Source: Thermoplasmata archaeon
Lineage (GTDB): Archaea > Thermoplasmatota > DAOVMN01
Assembly (NCBI GenBank): GCA_030630685.1
Contig: DAOVMN010000044.1
Coordinates: forward strand, 1-10,283
DNA: 10,283 nucleotides
Reading direction: 5' to 3'
The notes under the pieces are model-generated. The model ran no database searches, was not told the DNA's origin, and worked only from the letters and a program-made list of their open reading frames with translations. Position numbers and translations under genes: made by a program. Positions 1 through 6,190 of the stretch are shown here, piece after piece (the first letter of the stretch is position 1; every line of letters starts with the position of its first letter).

Positions 1-502
1 CCTTTCCCCAATGCTCTATCAGCACTCCGTCAGACCTTATGTATGCGTTGCCTGCAAGGTCCACAAAACCAATGCCTAATTCCTTACAAAGTTCTCTGCC
101 CCGAGAACTGACAAATGGTGCTACGAGCACAGGGTATCCCCCATAGATCTCCGTGGCTCTTTTCAAATACCCTGCAGCCTGCGCTATGATCCGTGGTTCA
201 CCGGAGGATTTTACTTCAACCAATAGCTTTTGCGTTTTATGATTAATCGTTAATGAAATAATAACATCAATTTTCCATTTGTTATCTAATAAAGCTTCAA
301 CATACTTGGTTTGCCATTGGACGTTCCCGACATCCTCGAACAATTCTTTTATTGCCTGTATGGCTTTGTTTAGTGTGGGATTTTCACTATTTATCAATAT
401 TTCACCATTTGGTGAAAATGCCTTATTGTATAAATATTTTCTGGCAGAAACAGACCTATTTGAGAGATTATATATTTTAATTAAGTGGTCACCCACCCTC
501 AT
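1..502 (-). CDS. PD-(D/E)XK-like protein, AbiEi-antitoxin/regulator-like, C-terminus beyond window
   Basis: I translated the reverse strand by hand; 167 codons are visible, and the gene runs off the left edge. The ATG at 502-500 is preceded directly by an in-frame TAG, so this start is firm. Residues about 64-130 look like a restriction-endonuclease-like fold: D79 in WKIDVII, then E96-V-K98 in LLVEVKSSGEPR, followed by a helix and the strand PVLVAPF. Next comes SRGRELCKELGIGFVDLAGNAYI (residues about 133-155, key residues G145, D148, G151, N152). The VDLAGN-type motif is, from memory, typical of proteins labelled 'type IV toxin-antitoxin AbiEi family', which carry a DNA-binding region further on. 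That later part is not visible. No toxin partner (AbiEii nucleotidyltransferase) can be seen. It is AT-richer than metF, which suggests an accessory gene. It could instead be a nuclease of a defence locus continuing to the left. Confidence 0.6.
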   Translation of the reverse strand, partial: MRVGDHLIKIYNLSNRSVSARKYLYNKAFSPNGEILINSENPTLNKAIQAIKELFEDVGNVQWQTKYVEALLDNKWKIDVIISLTINHKTQKLLVEVKSSGEPRIIAQAAGYLKRATEIYGGYPVLVAPFVSSRGRELCKELGIGFVDLAGNAYIRSDGVLIEHWGK

Positions 503-581
503 CTAACGCCCACCGCCAACATCTCCGCCAATCGGCCATACCCGCTCCAAGTCTACGCTCTCCCCATTCTCTACCCATCCA

Positions 582-596
582 TTCCCTTTTAGGGAA
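582..596. promoter_or_regulatory. Palindrome beside the metF promoter, possible operator
   Basis: TTCCCT-TTT-AGGGAA is a perfect 6-bp inverted repeat around three T residues. It ends five bases before the metF TATA-like box, where the BRE and TFB would bind. An operator here would block transcription initiation. A chance palindrome of this size cannot be excluded. Confidence 0.3.
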
Positions 597-598
597 AA

Positions 599-606
599 CA
601 TTATAT
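599..606 (+). promoter_or_regulatory. metF archaeal promoter (TATA-like box)
   Basis: TTATAT at 601-606 is preceded by a purine-rich GGGAAAACA that would serve as the BRE. The box centre is about 27 nt before the metF ATG at 631, so transcription should begin at or next to the start codon, giving a leaderless mRNA. No Shine-Dalgarno sequence precedes the ATG. Confidence 0.6.
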
Positions 607-630
607 GCATCCCAGAACTCTCCCTGGCCA

Positions 631-1530
631 ATGAAGGTCTCAGACATCCTTGAAACAACAGAGGAAACCCGTTTTTCTTTGGAGGTTTATCCGCCCAAGA
701 CCTCCGATGCTATTGGTTCACCGCGTATCCAGCAGCACCTCTCCGCCATCTTCGACACACTCGAGCATCTTCGGAGACATAACCCGGCCTTCGTGAGTGT
801 GACCTATAATCCGGAAGGCAAGACCAGGACAACCTCCATCCCCTTAGCGGCAATAATCAAACAAAGGTTCAAGGTAGAATCCGTGGCCCATCTTACCTGC
901 ATCGCTACACCAAGGGCAGAGCTGGCAAAAACACTGAATGTCCTGGATTATCTTGAGATCGACAATATCCTTGCCCTTCGGGGGGACAGGCCTCCTAATT
1001 TCGTTCCACAGCCGGACGGACTGGAGTATGCCTCCGAGCTTGTGAGGGAGCTCATGCGCCATAACCGTGACTTCTGCATCGGCGTGGCAGGATATCCCGA
1101 GGGGCATCTCGAATGCGTGACTGAAACTGGAGAGCGGGACCTGGATGCGGATCTCAAGAATTTCAAAAAAAAGGTCGATCAAGGGGCCTCTTTTTCAATC
1201 TCTCAACTTTTCCTTGACAACCAGGTGTACTTTGATTTCGTGAGAAGGGCCAGAAAAGCAGGGGTGGATATCCCGATAATCCCGGGAATTATGCCCATCA
1301 TGAATCTCAGAACCCTTGACATAATCAAAGGGCTGTGTGGGGCCTCTGTCCCCAAGAACCTGGAGCAAAAGATCGAGAACCACAGGAACGATCCCAAGGA
1401 GATCATGGCAATCGGCATTGAACAGGCGATTCACCAGTGCAAACGCCTCATGGACAGGGTACCCTGTATCCATTTCTACACCATGGACAGGTGGGAGCCG
1501 ACAGGGAGTATCATCGAGGCCCTCAGGTAG
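631..1530 (+). CDS. metF: 5,10-methylenetetrahydrofolate reductase
   Basis: This is a flavin-dependent reductase that makes 5-methyl-tetrahydrofolate from 5,10-methylene-tetrahydrofolate (or the reverse in methyl oxidation), supplying methyl groups for methionine or acetyl-CoA synthesis. The 299 residues match the usual length of the prokaryotic TIM-barrel enzyme, with no fused regulatory domain. Visible family motifs in order: FSLEVYPPK with E18 (position of the E. coli catalytic Glu28), VSVTYNPEG (55-63), HLTC (87-90), LRGD ending in D119 (E. coli Asp120), GVAGYPEGH (151-159), QLFLDN with Q192, PIIPGIMPI (215-223) and HFYTMDR near the end. The ATG at 631 is supported by a TATA-like box 27 nt upstream. 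No metV or other Wood-Ljungdahl gene is adjacent, so its electron donor and pathway direction cannot be read here. The assignment to the family is secure. Confidence 0.93.
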   Translation: MKVSDILETTEETRFSLEVYPPKTSDAIGSPRIQQHLSAIFDTLEHLRRHNPAFVSVTYNPEGKTRTTSIPLAAIIKQRFKVESVAHLTCIATPRAELAKTLNVLDYLEIDNILALRGDRPPNFVPQPDGLEYASELVRELMRHNRDFCIGVAGYPEGHLECVTETGERDLDADLKNFKKKVDQGASFSISQLFLDNQVYFDFVRRARKAGVDIPIIPGIMPIMNLRTLDIIKGLCGASVPKNLEQKIENHRNDPKEIMAIGIEQAIHQCKRLMDRVPCIHFYTMDRWEPTGSIIEALR

Positions 1531-1556
1531 TTGCCAACACCACCCGGTTGTCGGCC

Positions 1557-1571
1557 ATAAAAGATATAAGG
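1557..1571 (+). promoter_or_regulatory. Promoter of the secreted acidic protein gene
   Basis: ATAAAAGATATAAGG contains an A/T-rich TATA-like element (GATATAAG, 1563-1570) whose centre is about 26 nt before the ATG at 1593. This spacing predicts a leaderless transcript independent of metF and supports the choice of start. Confidence 0.55.
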
Positions 1572-1592
1572 AATGACCATGAGGGATTCCCT

Positions 1593-2177
1593 ATGCACAA
1601 GATCAGACTCATCGCGAACATCCTGATCGTTTCCATCTTGCTCACGATCATTGTAGTAACGGCCGAGGGGGACGACGATGATAATGATGATTGGTACTAT
1701 GGTGATGCTACGGTTGTCTCCGAAAGTTGGAGCAAAGATAATTACACCCGGGAGGGTGAGTCAACCGAAGTGGACCATCTATTCGAGGGAAGAGTGAATT
1801 CAACTATCTTCAATCTCACCTGGACAGATAACGATACCACCGAAGCAAATGTGGGTGGACTCGGGGTACAGAACCAACCCGACAGATTCCGTCTGACCAT
1901 CGTTTCACCGAACGGAACCGAGTATTCCGAGGAGGCCGAGAGCGATATTAGCTCGGAGGATGGGGTGATTCTCATCGAGATATACCTTGGGATGACCGAG
2001 GAGGAGCAGAAAAAAGGAAAAATCAAGGATTTCGAGGCAGGGGATTGGGGGATCACCATCGAATGTGTGGATGCAGGAGATTCCGAGACCACTCTGGGTC
2101 AAGTGATAACCCAAGATAATGGAAACGAATGGACACTCTTGGCCACCTATACATACTTCAAAGAGGTGAATGAGTAG
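1593..2177 (+). CDS. Secreted or membrane-anchored acidic protein, function unknown
   Basis: The protein has 194 residues. The frame is open further upstream inside metF, but the ATG at 1593 is chosen because it has a TATA-like box at the leaderless distance and starts a clear signal sequence: basic MHKIR, then a hydrophobic stretch (residues about 6-24) ending near VTAEG. An extremely acidic patch GDDDDNDD (26-33) follows. The exported part is acidic and has five N-glycosylation sequons: N50-Y-T, N69-S-T, N74-L-T, N80-D-T and N107-G-T. The middle and end (RLTIVSPNGTEY, then FEAGDWGITIECVDAGD) read like a beta-sandwich resembling P-domain/PPC-type folds seen in archaeal surface proteins; that is inference from pattern only. 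There are no catalytic motifs. It probably lies outside the membrane, anchored by an uncleaved helix or released after cleavage. I do not recognise a named family. Confidence 0.75.
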   Translation: MHKIRLIANILIVSILLTIIVVTAEGDDDDNDDWYYGDATVVSESWSKDNYTREGESTEVDHLFEGRVNSTIFNLTWTDNDTTEANVGGLGVQNQPDRFRLTIVSPNGTEYSEEAESDISSEDGVILIEIYLGMTEEEQKKGKIKDFEAGDWGITIECVDAGDSETTLGQVITQDNGNEWTLLATYTYFKEVNE

Positions 2178-2308
2178 CTAATCCAAGAATAAACTGAAGC
2201 TAAAAGGAGCTGAGTATTATCCCCCCGCAGAAGAGTAAGGTACTCAAGTATGGTACGGAGGTCCAGTCAAACAGAGATTGGCAGGGAAAGGATGCCAGGG
2301 AGAAAAGG

Positions 2309-2524
2309 GTGATCCGGATTCTTTCCACGGTCTACAAGATGTCGATTACAGATCTTTCAAAGGAACTCAATATGCGAAAGGATTCCCTGAAGCTCGTGCT
2401 CAAGAGGATGAGAAAACGAGGGGTGGTGGTTCTGGAGGAAGGAGAAGAAAACGAGACCTTTGTGCGCTACACCGGCTACCCGAAAGGAGAAAAAGTAGAG
2501 GTGGACCGGTTCATGTATGGGTAA
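2309..2524 (+). CDS. Small winged-helix-like DNA-binding protein
   Basis: From the GTG at 2309 the product has 71 residues: a helical start (VIRILSTVYKM), a helix-turn-helix (SITDLSKELNMRKDSLKLVL, about residues 12-31), a basic RMRKRG turn, and a beta wing (VVVLEEGEENETFVRY). This fits a transcription regulator of the winged-helix superfamily. The frame is open upstream to 2204, just after an in-frame TAA, adding about 30 plausible residues (including LKYGTEVQSNRDWQGKDAREK). AAGGAG at 2204-2209 is well placed for a start near 2216, but the in-frame codon there is ATT, so the true start may be non-canonical or the sequence may carry an error. The last 49 bases overlap the 3' end of pepT on the other strand. 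Its target is unknown. Confidence 0.6.
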   Translation: MIRILSTVYKMSITDLSKELNMRKDSLKLVLKRMRKRGVVVLEEGEENETFVRYTGYPKGEKVEVDRFMYG

Positions 2525-3762
2525 TCCAATTCCCCGAACAACTTAGCAATATTCACGATAACCTCCACAGCCTTCTCCATCGCCTGCACCGGTATCCATT
2601 CCTTGACACTGTGGAAGTTCCGTCCTCCGGTGAAAATATTAGGTGTGGGAAGGCCCATGTAGCTAAGCCTTGCCCCATCCGTGCCTCCTCTAATGATGTT
2701 GAGCTTAGGCTCGATCCCGGCCATCCTAACCGCCTTTAAGGCATACTCCACGACCCTTGGGTTTTTGTCTATCTGGAACCTCATGTTTTGATACGAGTCC
2801 TTTATCTCGAGCTCGAGCTTCACGCCCGGATTCAGGTCAGAGACCTCATCCACCATTTTCTGGAGAAGGACTTTCTTCTCCTTCAATCCCTGCTCCTCGA
2901 AGTCCCGGATGAGTACCTTGAGCTCGGAGTAATCCACACCCCCATTACAGTGGTGTGGATGAAGATAACCTTCCCTTTTCTCGGTGGTCTCTGGCGCCAT
3001 ATCTCTGGGAAGGCGGGTAATTAGATCCCCCAGTGCCCGCATGGAGTTCTTCATCTTATCCTTGGCATATCCAGGATGCACGTTGTACCCCTTGAGCTTG
3101 AAGGTTGCCATAGCGGCATTGAAGTTCTCGTTCTCCACCTCTCCCAGCCTCCCACCATCGATTGTATAGGCTAAATCCGCACCGAACCTCTTTACATCGA
3201 AGTATTTCGTCCCATTCCCTACCTCTTCATCCGGCGTGAAACCGATCCTGATCTTTCCGTGAGGGATCTCGGGATGCTCAGATAAATAATGGAGTGCGGT
3301 CATGATCTCTGCCACACCCGCCTTGTCATCCGCTCCAAGAAGCGTGGTTCCGTCGGTGGTGATGATGTCGTTTCCGATATTGTCCTTCAGTACCGGATTC
3401 TCGTCCGGGGTAAGGACCAGCCCTTTTTCCTTGTTTATGATTATGTCTCCGCCCTGGTAGTTCTCATGGACAACAGGGTTTACGCCCTTTCCAGGGGCCT
3501 CCGGGGAGGTGTCCACATGGGCCAGGAATCCTATCACCGGTGCTTTTTTCCGGGGAGGGAGGTTCGAGGGCAGGGTAGCGGTTACATAGCCATAATCGTC
3601 GATCTCGACCTCTTCCAACCCTATCCCGGCTAGTTCTTCCATTAGGAGCCGAAGGAGGTCGAACTGTTTTTGTGTGCTTGGATAGGCATCTTCCACTTCT
3701 TCTTTGGACTGGGTATCTATCCTGACGTATCGAAGGAATCGCTCAACTACTTCTTGGGTCAT
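2476..3762 (-). CDS. pepT: Peptidase T (tripeptide aminopeptidase), M20 family
   Basis: This is a cytoplasmic dizinc aminopeptidase that removes the N-terminal residue from tripeptides. With the start at 3762 it has 428 residues, close to the about 410 typical of PepT. Metal and catalytic residues are in the expected order: H82 and D84 in AHVDTSPEAPGKG, D145 in LLGADDKAG, the E179-E180 pair in GFTPDEEVGNG, D202 in YTIDGG, and H384 in FTGGRNFHS. The RGGTDGARLSYMGLPTPN segment (358-375) is also characteristic. A longer reading from 3834 adds 24 residues unlike the family; I prefer 3762 because MTQEVVERFLRYVRIDTQS matches PepT N-termini and a TATA-like box lies 27 nt upstream. The C-terminus runs about 15 residues past the usual end, into the convergent winged-helix gene. 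PepT is mainly bacterial, so acquisition by transfer is possible. Confidence 0.92.
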   Translation of the reverse strand: MTQEVVERFLRYVRIDTQSKEEVEDAYPSTQKQFDLLRLLMEELAGIGLEEVEIDDYGYVTATLPSNLPPRKKAPVIGFLAHVDTSPEAPGKGVNPVVHENYQGGDIIINKEKGLVLTPDENPVLKDNIGNDIITTDGTTLLGADDKAGVAEIMTALHYLSEHPEIPHGKIRIGFTPDEEVGNGTKYFDVKRFGADLAYTIDGGRLGEVENENFNAAMATFKLKGYNVHPGYAKDKMKNSMRALGDLITRLPRDMAPETTEKREGYLHPHHCNGGVDYSELKVLIRDFEEQGLKEKKVLLQKMVDEVSDLNPGVKLELEIKDSYQNMRFQIDKNPRVVEYALKAVRMAGIEPKLNIIRGGTDGARLSYMGLPTPNIFTGGRNFHSVKEWIPVQAMEKAVEVIVNIAKLFGELDYPYMNRSTSTFSPFG

Positions 3763-3785
3763 GGCAGGGGAGAAGGCAGGGTTCC

Positions 3786-3792
3786 TTAATAG
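3786..3792 (-). promoter_or_regulatory. pepT promoter (TATA-like box)
   Basis: On the reverse strand the sequence reads CTATTAA, centred 27 nt before the ATG at 3762. No Shine-Dalgarno sequence is seen directly before the ATG apart from a purine-poor CTGCC. The spacing predicts a leaderless transcript and settles the shorter start. Confidence 0.5.
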
Positions 3793-3849
3793 GTTTTTTG
3801 CTTTGACCGTTTTTGTTCCCCTGCAATACTGCATTTTGGATTAGGCTGT

Positions 3850-4018
3850 GGTTGTATGAGCAACCGAAGGCATGAGGCGTGAAACGCTGAGTTCCGGATG
3901 AACACGAAGTGTTCGTCAAGGCATGAGGAACGAAGTTCCGATTGCCGGATGAGCGACAGCTCGTCAAGGTTGTGAGTTCCGGCTGGGACGAAGTCCCGGT
4001 AAGGCATGGGCGAATCCC
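3850..4018 (+). repeat. Tandem array of small hairpins with GAA triloops and changing stems
   Basis: Four head-to-tail units each begin with AAGGcaTGaG-like sequence (3867, 3918, 3966, 4001), at spacings of 51, 48 and 35 nt; the last unit is cut short. Hairpins on the plus strand: GGTTGT-ATGA-GCAACC (3850-3865), GCGT-GAA-ACGC (3877-3887), GATGAACAC-GAA-GTGTTCGTC (3897-3917), GGAAC-GAA-GTTCC (3927-3939), GATGAGC-GACA-GCTCGTC (3948-3965) and CTGGGAC-GAA-GTCCCGG (3983-3999). A weak GGG...CCC fold lies at 4008-4018. Equivalent stems have different bases in different units but still pair, while loops and linkers (CCGGATGA) are kept. The array lies between the pepT and coaBC promoters and upstream of both, so neither leaderless transcript should include it. 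It may act as DNA structure or belong to a separate small RNA. Reverse-strand ORFs across it look like artefacts. Confidence 0.7.
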
Positions 4019-4087
4019 TCCAAAATTCCAAAGATGCCTTAGCATATAGATATCTCGTTGTTTTAACAGAATCTGGGCGGGACAACC

Positions 4088-4096
4088 CTTAATAAT
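4088..4096 (+). promoter_or_regulatory. coaBC promoter (TATA-like box)
   Basis: CTTAATAAT is centred about 24-25 nt before the ATG at 4117, which gives a leaderless or nearly leaderless mRNA. GGCGGGACAACC lies just upstream, without a clear BRE. No ribosome binding site precedes the ATG. Confidence 0.5.
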
Positions 4097-4116
4097 CAAG
4101 ATGGAGTCCAACAATC

Positions 4117-5349
4117 ATGCATCCATCCAAGAACGTCTTATTGAAAGATTCGGCATTAGCCGGAAGAAGCATAGTCCTTGGGATCACGGGAAGCATCGCA
4201 GCAGTGGAAGCCGTGAAGCTCATCCGGGAACTTTTACGACACGGGGCCGAGGTGATTCCGGTCATGACGCCTGAGGCAACCCGAATTATTCACCCGAACT
4301 CCATCGAGTTCGCTGCCGGCATTCCCCCGGTTACGGAGATAACAGGTCAGGTGGAGCACGTGCTTTACTGCGGAGACCAGGAGAGTGCGGTGGACATAGT
4401 GCTGATCGCACCGGCTACCGCCAACACCATCTCAAAGATCGCCTGCGGGATCGATGACACCCCGGTAACGACCTTCGCCACCTCCGCCCTGGGAACAGGG
4501 ATACCGCTCCTTATCGCCCCCTCCATGCACGGTACGATGTACCAGCACCCGATACTCCTTGAGAACATGGATAGGCTGAAGAGTATGGGCATAGGCTTTA
4601 TCGAGCCCGATGTTGCCGAGGGGAAAGCAAAGATGCCATCCCGGGAGACAGTGGTGGAGCACGTTATACGGAAACTCGCACAACATGGAAATGACATACT
4701 TTCCGGGAAGCGAATTCTGATTATCGGGGGGAGCACGGCCCAGCCCCTGGATGAGATGCGCGTCATAACCAATAAAAGCTCAGGAAAGACGACATTCGCA
4801 CTCGCTATCGAGGGCTTCAGACGAGGGGCAGAGGTGGAGGTGTGGTTTGGCTTGGGCACGACCCGAATGCCGGAATGGATCGAGCGGGTAAAACGCTTCA
4901 CTACGGTCGAGGACCTTCTCTGGCTTGTTGATAACTCTGAACTTAACCACGACGCCATCATTCTTTGTGCCGCGATCTCGGATTACTCGCCCGAAAAACG
5001 GGAAGGAAAGATCCCCTCTGGTCAAAAGGAAATAATGGTAAAGATGACACCTACCCCAAAGGTTATCGACAGGATTCGAGAAAAAGCGAGTGATGCTTTC
5101 CTGGTGGGATACAAGGCAGAAGCGGGGATCGGGGAGGACGAACTTCTGAGGCGGACAGAAAAAAGAATGCTAAAAACCGGAAGCAATTTTATGGTAGCCA
5201 ACCTGCTCGAGGATGTCGGGCCCGATATTACGCGGGTTTATATCCTGGACATTGCGGGAGGAGTGAAACAGGTTAGCGGCACACGGGAGGATACGAGCAG
5301 GGTGCTTTTCGATGTCATCTCTGAAAAACTCAAGGAGGGATCAGATTAA
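4117..5349 (+). CDS. coaBC: Bifunctional phosphopantothenoylcysteine decarboxylase / phosphopantothenate-cysteine ligase
   Basis: This enzyme joins cysteine to 4'-phosphopantothenate and decarboxylates the product to 4'-phosphopantetheine, a core step of coenzyme A synthesis. The 410 residues are the usual length. The CoaC half (about 15-190) has the flavin-binding GITGSIAA (22-29), H81 at the catalytic-histidine position, APATAN (98-103) and PSMHGTMY (135-142, the PAMN/PAMH motif). The CoaB half has IIGGSTAQPLDEMRVITNKSSGK (202-224), AAISDY (285-290), K298 in GKIP at the ligase-lysine position, TPTPKVID, GYKAEAG (331-337) and FMVANLL. The flexible-loop cysteine of the bacterial ACGD motif is absent: the equivalent stretch reads FIEPDVAEGKAKM (161-173). 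The start is supported by the TATA-like box. GGAGGG near its 3' end may serve the next gene. Identification is secure. Confidence 0.95.
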   Translation: MHPSKNVLLKDSALAGRSIVLGITGSIAAVEAVKLIRELLRHGAEVIPVMTPEATRIIHPNSIEFAAGIPPVTEITGQVEHVLYCGDQESAVDIVLIAPATANTISKIACGIDDTPVTTFATSALGTGIPLLIAPSMHGTMYQHPILLENMDRLKSMGIGFIEPDVAEGKAKMPSRETVVEHVIRKLAQHGNDILSGKRILIIGGSTAQPLDEMRVITNKSSGKTTFALAIEGFRRGAEVEVWFGLGTTRMPEWIERVKRFTTVEDLLWLVDNSELNHDAIILCAAISDYSPEKREGKIPSGQKEIMVKMTPTPKVIDRIREKASDAFLVGYKAEAGIGEDELLRRTEKRMLKTGSNFMVANLLEDVGPDITRVYILDIAGGVKQVSGTREDTSRVLFDVISEKLKEGSD

Positions 5350-5462
5350 ATTCTGAACCGGGTGGATTCGGCTTATCGTTCCTGAATAACCTCGGGGATT
5401 ACTGGCTGACCATTCTCTTACTCATCATCTTTGGTTCGATTTTCACTCTCCTGAGCCTCTAC

Positions 5463-6038
5463 ATGAATTACAAGCTGAAAAGGAAACTGGATCAGGTGGA
5501 CAAAGCCCTCCAAATCATCGGGAAGAACGATCCCATCTGGAGAAAGAACTACCTTCTCATCATCGCCAGACATGCCTTCAGGAAGATCCAGAGGGCATGG
5601 TCAGAAAAGGATAGGGGGGCCTTGCGAGCTCTCCTTACAAAAGACCTTTGCATAAAATGGGAGGCGTTGCTCGATAAAATGGATGAGGTGGGGCAGAGGA
5701 ATATTGTGGACAGGATAACGATCGAGGAAGTACTGATGATCGATGTGAAGGACTTCACAAACGACGATCTTGACCGGTTCACCGCACGGATCAAGGCCAG
5801 CGCTGTGAGGTACACTGTGGATACCAAGAACGAATGGGAAGAACCGAAGTGGGACGACGATGCTGACCCCAATCCGGGCATGGAATCAAAGGAGTTCATC
5901 GAGTTCTGGACCTTCCAGAGGCATGGGGATTCCTGGAGACTAACGAATGTGGAAAAGGAATGGAAGGAAGGGGATTACACGGATACCGGGCCAGTGCTCA
6001 AGGATGAGAAGTACATGGAAAGGGTGGGGAAGGAGTAA
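5463..6038 (+). CDS. Tim44-like-domain protein, probably with an N-terminal membrane helix
   Basis: From the ATG at 5463 the product has 191 residues. Residues about 26-165 match the Tim44-like domain (NTF2-like fold): LLIIARHAFRKIQRAWSEKD, then ALRALLTKDLCIKW, a variable middle, and FIEFWTFQRHGDSWRLTNVEKEW at the end. The family includes membrane-associated proteins of mitochondria and bacteria; its archaeal role is unknown to me. The frame is open upstream to 5325 and encodes a clear hydrophobic helix (DYWLTILLLIIFGSIFTL, about 5397-5450), which fits a bitopic anchored protein. No ATG, GTG or TTG is in frame there. GGAGGG (5334-5339) inside the end of coaBC would place the start near 5346, where the codon is TTA. 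A rare start (for example CTG at 5382) or a sequence error is likely, and the annotated ATG probably omits the anchor. The gene is probably co-transcribed with coaBC. Confidence 0.75.
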   Translation: MNYKLKRKLDQVDKALQIIGKNDPIWRKNYLLIIARHAFRKIQRAWSEKDRGALRALLTKDLCIKWEALLDKMDEVGQRNIVDRITIEEVLMIDVKDFTNDDLDRFTARIKASAVRYTVDTKNEWEEPKWDDDADPNPGMESKEFIEFWTFQRHGDSWRLTNVEKEWKEGDYTDTGPVLKDEKYMERVGKE

Positions 6039-6047
6039 GGAGGTAAG

Positions 6048-6190
6048 GTGAAAAACGTCTCGAAGACCATCTTGATGAGGGGGTATTGAATACTATGCAA
6101 AGCACGAGCTGAGAGAAAATGAGGATTTCCCGAGGACCCCAGACATCCTCTTCAAGAAGGAGAAAGTGAACATCAAAGGATATCTTGTAA
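6048..6190 (+). pseudogene. Broken remnant resembling a TPD-motif (CDAN1-interacting-nuclease-like) gene
   Basis: GGAGGT (6039-6044) directly after the Tim44-like stop precedes a GTG at 6048, which reads 13 codons (MKNVSKTILMRGY) to a TGA. One base further, past a GGGGG run at 6079-6083, another frame reads GIEYYAKHELRENEDF, then PRTPDILFKKEKVNIKGYLV and RF. The string L-R-E...R-T-P-D-I-L...G-x-x-V-R-F resembles the TPD signature of the archaeal/eukaryotic TPD nuclease family, in which W-I-D/E-S-K normally follows. Here the next residues are LTVLGQ, so the catalytic acid and lysine are missing, and the sequence turns AT-rich at this point. I read it as a frameshifted gene fragment cut by the neighbouring island. 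The family call rests on recalled motifs in about 36 residues and is tentative. Confidence 0.4.

Larger units (their letters stand above)
503..630. other. Divergent intergenic region between the PD-(D/E)XK-like gene and metF
   Basis: This spacer separates two genes transcribed away from each other. It holds the metF TATA-like box and a short perfect palindrome just upstream of it. I find no convincing TATA box at the expected place (about 525-535) for the leftward gene and no further ORF. Confidence 0.5.

Noticed and set aside
844..1473. Reverse-strand frames inside metF
   Set aside because: Shadows of a clear metF reading frame, with no motifs.
2278..2739. Plus-strand 153-residue frame
   Set aside because: Arg/Gly-rich shadow of the winged-helix gene and of the pepT 3' end; composition does not resemble protein.
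3763..3834. Longer pepT start at 3834
   Set aside because: The extra 24 residues do not resemble PepT, and a start there would place the TATA-like box inside the coding sequence.
3850..4018. CRISPR array
   Set aside because: Repeats are degenerate, adjacent hairpins replace spacers, spacing shrinks from 51 to 35 nt, and no cas genes are nearby.
3743..4114. Reverse-strand reading frames across the hairpin array, up to 123 residues
   Set aside because: Their sequence is just the repeats read as protein (Ser/Thr/Cys/Asn-rich, repetitive), they overlap the pepT start and its promoter, and there is no domain-like pattern.
4365..4961. 198-residue reverse-strand frame inside coaBC
   Set aside because: Ser-rich mirror of a well-supported coding gene; no start signals or domain.
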